Assembly: GCA_942492445.1 (NCBI GenBank)
Contig: CALOEW010000031.1
Span: 1-64,000 of the forward strand
Direction: 5' to 3'
Source of the DNA: NORP240 sp942492445
GTDB taxonomy: Bacteria > Pseudomonadota > Gammaproteobacteria > Pseudomonadales > Pseudohongiellaceae
DNA length: 64,000 nucleotides
Part shown: positions 61,737 to 64,000 of the stretch, in pieces
How positions within the stretch are numbered: the stretch's first letter is position 1
How the letters are laid out: each line of letters starts with the position of its first letter
Position numbers and translations under genes: made by a program
The notes under the pieces: generated by a model
Told to the model about the DNA's origin: nothing
Seen by the model: only the letters and a program-made list of their open reading frames with translations
Databases searched by the model: none

Positions 61737-63295
61737 CTGGTCCACCGGTACAACCAGGTCTCGCCCCACTTCCGGCCTTGGGTTTCCAGCGTCACCCGCA
61801 GCTCCGCCAGCCCGGCATCCTCCGGGTCCAGTTTCACGTAGACCCGATAGCGGCCGGTGGCTTCCACCAGTGTACCGCTAACATCGGTGATTGTTCCGGC
61901 ACTGGTGGTGGCCCTGATTCGAATAGCATCGGGGTCAGTTGTTACATTCCGGATCTTTTCCCCGTCACTGTAGTCGATGACAAATAATCTTTCCCCGGTG
62001 CCGTCGACAGCTCCAGATGCGGTATCGACAATCCGCCCCTGGCGCGCCGGGACCGGCGAGTCATAGCCCCAGACCATGCGGTAGCGGTAGCGGTATTCCC
62101 TGCCGACCTGCAGGTTTTCGGCCGGCTGCCAGTACGCGACGATATTGTCGTTAATTTCCTCGACACTGGGAATTTCAACCAGCTCCACGTGCCCCGCACC
62201 CCAGTCGTTCAACGGTTCAATCCATAATGAGGTGCGCTTGTCGTAGCGGGCTTCAGCGTCATTGAAATCGGCGAAATTCTGGTGTCGTTGTAGAAGACCG
62301 AACCCGGCGGGCATCGGCCCCGTAAAAGACGATACCTGCAAGTGGGTCGGATTGGCCAGTGGCCGCCACACCATTTCCCCGTTTTCCTGCTGGATCTGCA
62401 GGCCATCGGAGTCATGCACGGCATTGCGGAAATCCTCAAAATGGACGCGATTGGTGGCGTCAAACAGGAACATGGACGTCAGTGGTGCGATGCCGACGCG
62501 GGGCATTTCCCGGCGCGGATTCAGGGTTGCATCCACCTCTATACGAGTAGGGTCGCCGGGTTGCACCCGGAAATGATACGCACCGGTTACGGAGGGACTG
62601 TCCAGCAGTGCATGCAAGACGATCTCATTGGCGCCCGCAGCCGAACGTTCGATCCAGAAATCAGAGAAACGTGGAAATTCTTCCCCACCCGGTCCGACCG
62701 TATTGACGGCCAGACCACGGGCGGAAAGCCCGTAGAACTGGTTCTTGCCGACCGCCCGAAAATAGCTAGCCCCGAGGAAAACCAGGAACTCCTCGTGACG
62801 GCTCGGGGTATTGATGGGGTAGTGAATTCTGAACCCGGCATAGCCATCGACTTCCCAGGATTCGATACCGGTGAGACTGGGGTGATAAGAAAAGACCTCA
62901 GTGGTGAACGGAAGCAGGCGTGCCATGCCCTCCTCTACCAGGTGAATGTCTACCGGTGCGGTGTGCAGAAAACCAGGGTGGAACAACTGCAGTTGGAAAG
63001 GATTGTTCCCATCGCGCCAGACAGCGGCGTCCGAATTGAACACGATACGCCGATAGTCATCATAGTCCAGTGACCGTAGCGGGTCGTCCGCATCGATCTG
63101 CCCCGGCAGAAAAGCCTGTCTGGACAGCTGGCGAGCCTGTTCATGCAGCCACTGACGACTGAATTGGATTGATGACAGGCTGTTAAGGCCGGGCGTGCCG
63201 ATCAATTGTGCCATGCTTGGCTGGTCGGGGGATAGACAGGCTGCCGCCAATGCCATCATCAGACAGAGAGCACCTCGACACCGGTTAAACATCAT
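61733..63295 (-). CDS. opgG: Glucans biosynthesis protein G/D
   Basis: Periplasmic partner of OpgH in periplasmic glucan synthesis. About 520 residues: signal peptide (MFNRCRGALCLMMALAAACL) with a Cys near its end, which may make it a lipoprotein, then LSRQAFLPGQIDADDPLRSLDYDDYRRI, FTTEVFSYHPSLTG, GASYFRAVGKNQFYGLSARGLAV and GEEFPRFSDFWIE, all conserved in OpgG/OpgD. The start at 63295 (two consecutive ATG) follows GGGAAGGGAT; an upstream start at 63364 is possible. Ends in an ATGA overlap with opgH. Confidence 0.95.
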   Translation of the reverse strand: MMFNRCRGALCLMMALAAACLSPDQPSMAQLIGTPGLNSLSSIQFSRQWLHEQARQLSRQAFLPGQIDADDPLRSLDYDDYRRIVFNSDAAVWRDGNNPFQLQLFHPGFLHTAPVDIHLVEEGMARLLPFTTEVFSYHPSLTGIESWEVDGYAGFRIHYPINTPSRHEEFLVFLGASYFRAVGKNQFYGLSARGLAVNTVGPGGEEFPRFSDFWIERSAAGANEIVLHALLDSPSVTGAYHFRVQPGDPTRIEVDATLNPRREMPRVGIAPLTSMFLFDATNRVHFEDFRNAVHDSDGLQIQQENGEMVWRPLANPTHLQVSSFTGPMPAGFGLLQRHQNFADFNDAEARYDKRTSLWIEPLNDWGAGHVELVEIPSVEEINDNIVAYWQPAENLQVGREYRYRYRMVWGYDSPVPARQGRIVDTASGAVDGTGERLFVIDYSDGEKIRNVTTDPDAIRIRATTSAGTITDVSGTLVEATGRYRVYVKLDPEDAGLAELRVTLETQGRKWGETWLYRWTR

Positions 63296-63525
63296 ATCCC
63301 TTCCCGTCAGCCAGTAGCAGTGAAATTCTGATCGCGTCGGGGATCCCGACGCAATTGTATTCATCGAAAGTCAACCATAAGAGTACGAACCACTGGCATT
63401 GGCAGTTCAATGCCGATGGCCACCACTGGTCCCGATAGGGAGGCAGCACGTATACTGCGAAGACTCAACTCCAGAAGCCGTTTTTCTCATGAAGCGCCAC
63501 TATCTTCTCATCGACCGGCCATGCA

Positions 63526-64000
63526 ATGCCAGCCTCCACGCCTGAGCTGCAGCGTGAACTGCGACGAATTGCAGTGGCGGGCGTCAGCCTGTTGCTGATT
63601 ATGGCGGCAACCCTGATTCCGCCCGTCGGTTGGACCTTTGCACTTGCCTGGCTACTGGCGGGCCTGGTCTGCTGGAGCTTTGTGGTCTGGCAGTGTCACT
63701 ATCGCCTGCCTCGCAACTGCCGCCCGGCAGACAACTTCCCCTGCGCTCAGTTGGGGCTGGGCAACCGCATCACCCTGCTGCGCGGCCTGCTGATCGCAGC
63801 TACCGCCGGATTCCTGGCCATTCCCGCTGCCGCAACCGGGCCGTCGCTGCGCTTTCTTCCCGCCCTGCTCTATACCCTGGCAGCCCTGGGAGACGGACTG
63901 GACGGTTACCTTGCCCGACGCCTGCAGCAAACAACGCAGTTGGGCAGAGAACTCGATACGGCGCTGGATGCACTCGGCCTGCTGATTGCTCCACTGCTGG
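63526..64000 (+). CDS. CDP-alcohol phosphatidyltransferase, partial (runs off the window)
   Basis: First 158 codons only. Two to three membrane segments, a cytoplasmic RITLLRGLLIA entry helix, and the full family motif D-x2-DG-x2-AR-x8-G-x3-D-x3-D, seen as DGLDGYLARRLQQTTQLG then RELDTALD. Such enzymes make phosphatidylglycerol-P, phosphatidylserine or inositol lipids; the substrate cannot be named. An internal ATG at 63521 in another frame is rejected. Confidence 0.85.
   Translation, partial: MPASTPELQRELRRIAVAGVSLLLIMAATLIPPVGWTFALAWLLAGLVCWSFVVWQCHYRLPRNCRPADNFPCAQLGLGNRITLLRGLLIAATAGFLAIPAAATGPSLRFLPALLYTLAALGDGLDGYLARRLQQTTQLGRELDTALDALGLLIAPLL

Overview
The window is a chromosomal segment of a Gram-negative gammaproteobacterium with Pseudomonas-like gene order: rpsB-tsf-pyrH-frr-uppS-cdsA-dxr-rseP-bamA-skp-lpxD-fabZ-lpxA-lpxB-rnhB; map-glnD-dapD-dapE; rpoE(algU)-anti-sigma-mucD-lepA-lepB-rnc-era-recO; and nadB with ygfX/sdhE/ygfZ. 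TonB receptor, periplasmic glucan and lipid A genes show a two-membrane envelope. A marine or aquatic oligotroph is plausible, but that is inference. No rRNA, tRNA, CRISPR array, phage or intact insertion sequence was seen.

Layout. 1-15.5 kb (minus strand): translation and envelope biogenesis super-operon. 15.8-22.1 kb (plus): map, glnD, a Spx/ArsC-like gene, dapD, dapE. 22.2-35.3 kb (minus): rsmJ, uppP, tsaB, a histone H1-like Lys/Ala protein, adk, mazG, rlmD, cysM, recO, era, rnc, a DUF4845 gene, lepB, lepA. 35.4-38.5 kb (minus): mucD, anti-sigma factor and sigma-E, with a recognisable sigma-E-type autoregulatory promoter. 38.7-42.8 kb: nadB, ygfX, sdhE, ygfZ and an unknown gene. 42.8-59.8 kb is accessory: TonB receptor, secreted beta-helix-like protein, 2OG-Fe(II) oxygenase, collagen-like/YadA-head-like secreted fibre, beta-lactamase-fold hydrolase, several secreted unknowns, a CxxCH protein, alkaline phosphatase and a tandem universal stress protein. 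59.8-63.3 kb: opgG-opgH for periplasmic glucans. The window ends inside a CDP-alcohol phosphatidyltransferase.

Three observations stand out. (1) The TonB receptor, the beta-helix protein and the alkaline phosphatase each have upstream 7-bp half-sites separated by exactly 4 bp, the architecture of PhoB boxes, so they look like one phosphate-starvation regulon. (2) Two families of short non-coding inverted-repeat elements occur, mostly at the 3' ends of genes; in two cases the element end itself supplies the stop codon. (3) Lys/Ala- or Lys/Gly-rich tails recur: on ribosomal protein S2, as a free H1-like protein, and on alkaline phosphatase.

Caution on sequence quality: rnhB, lpxB, lpxA, pyrH, tsf, rpsB, recO, the anti-sigma factor, sdhE and the collagen-like gene each carry frame breaks, several in homopolymers and most in genes that are normally essential. 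I read these mainly as consensus errors. Coordinates below span the whole reconstructed gene.
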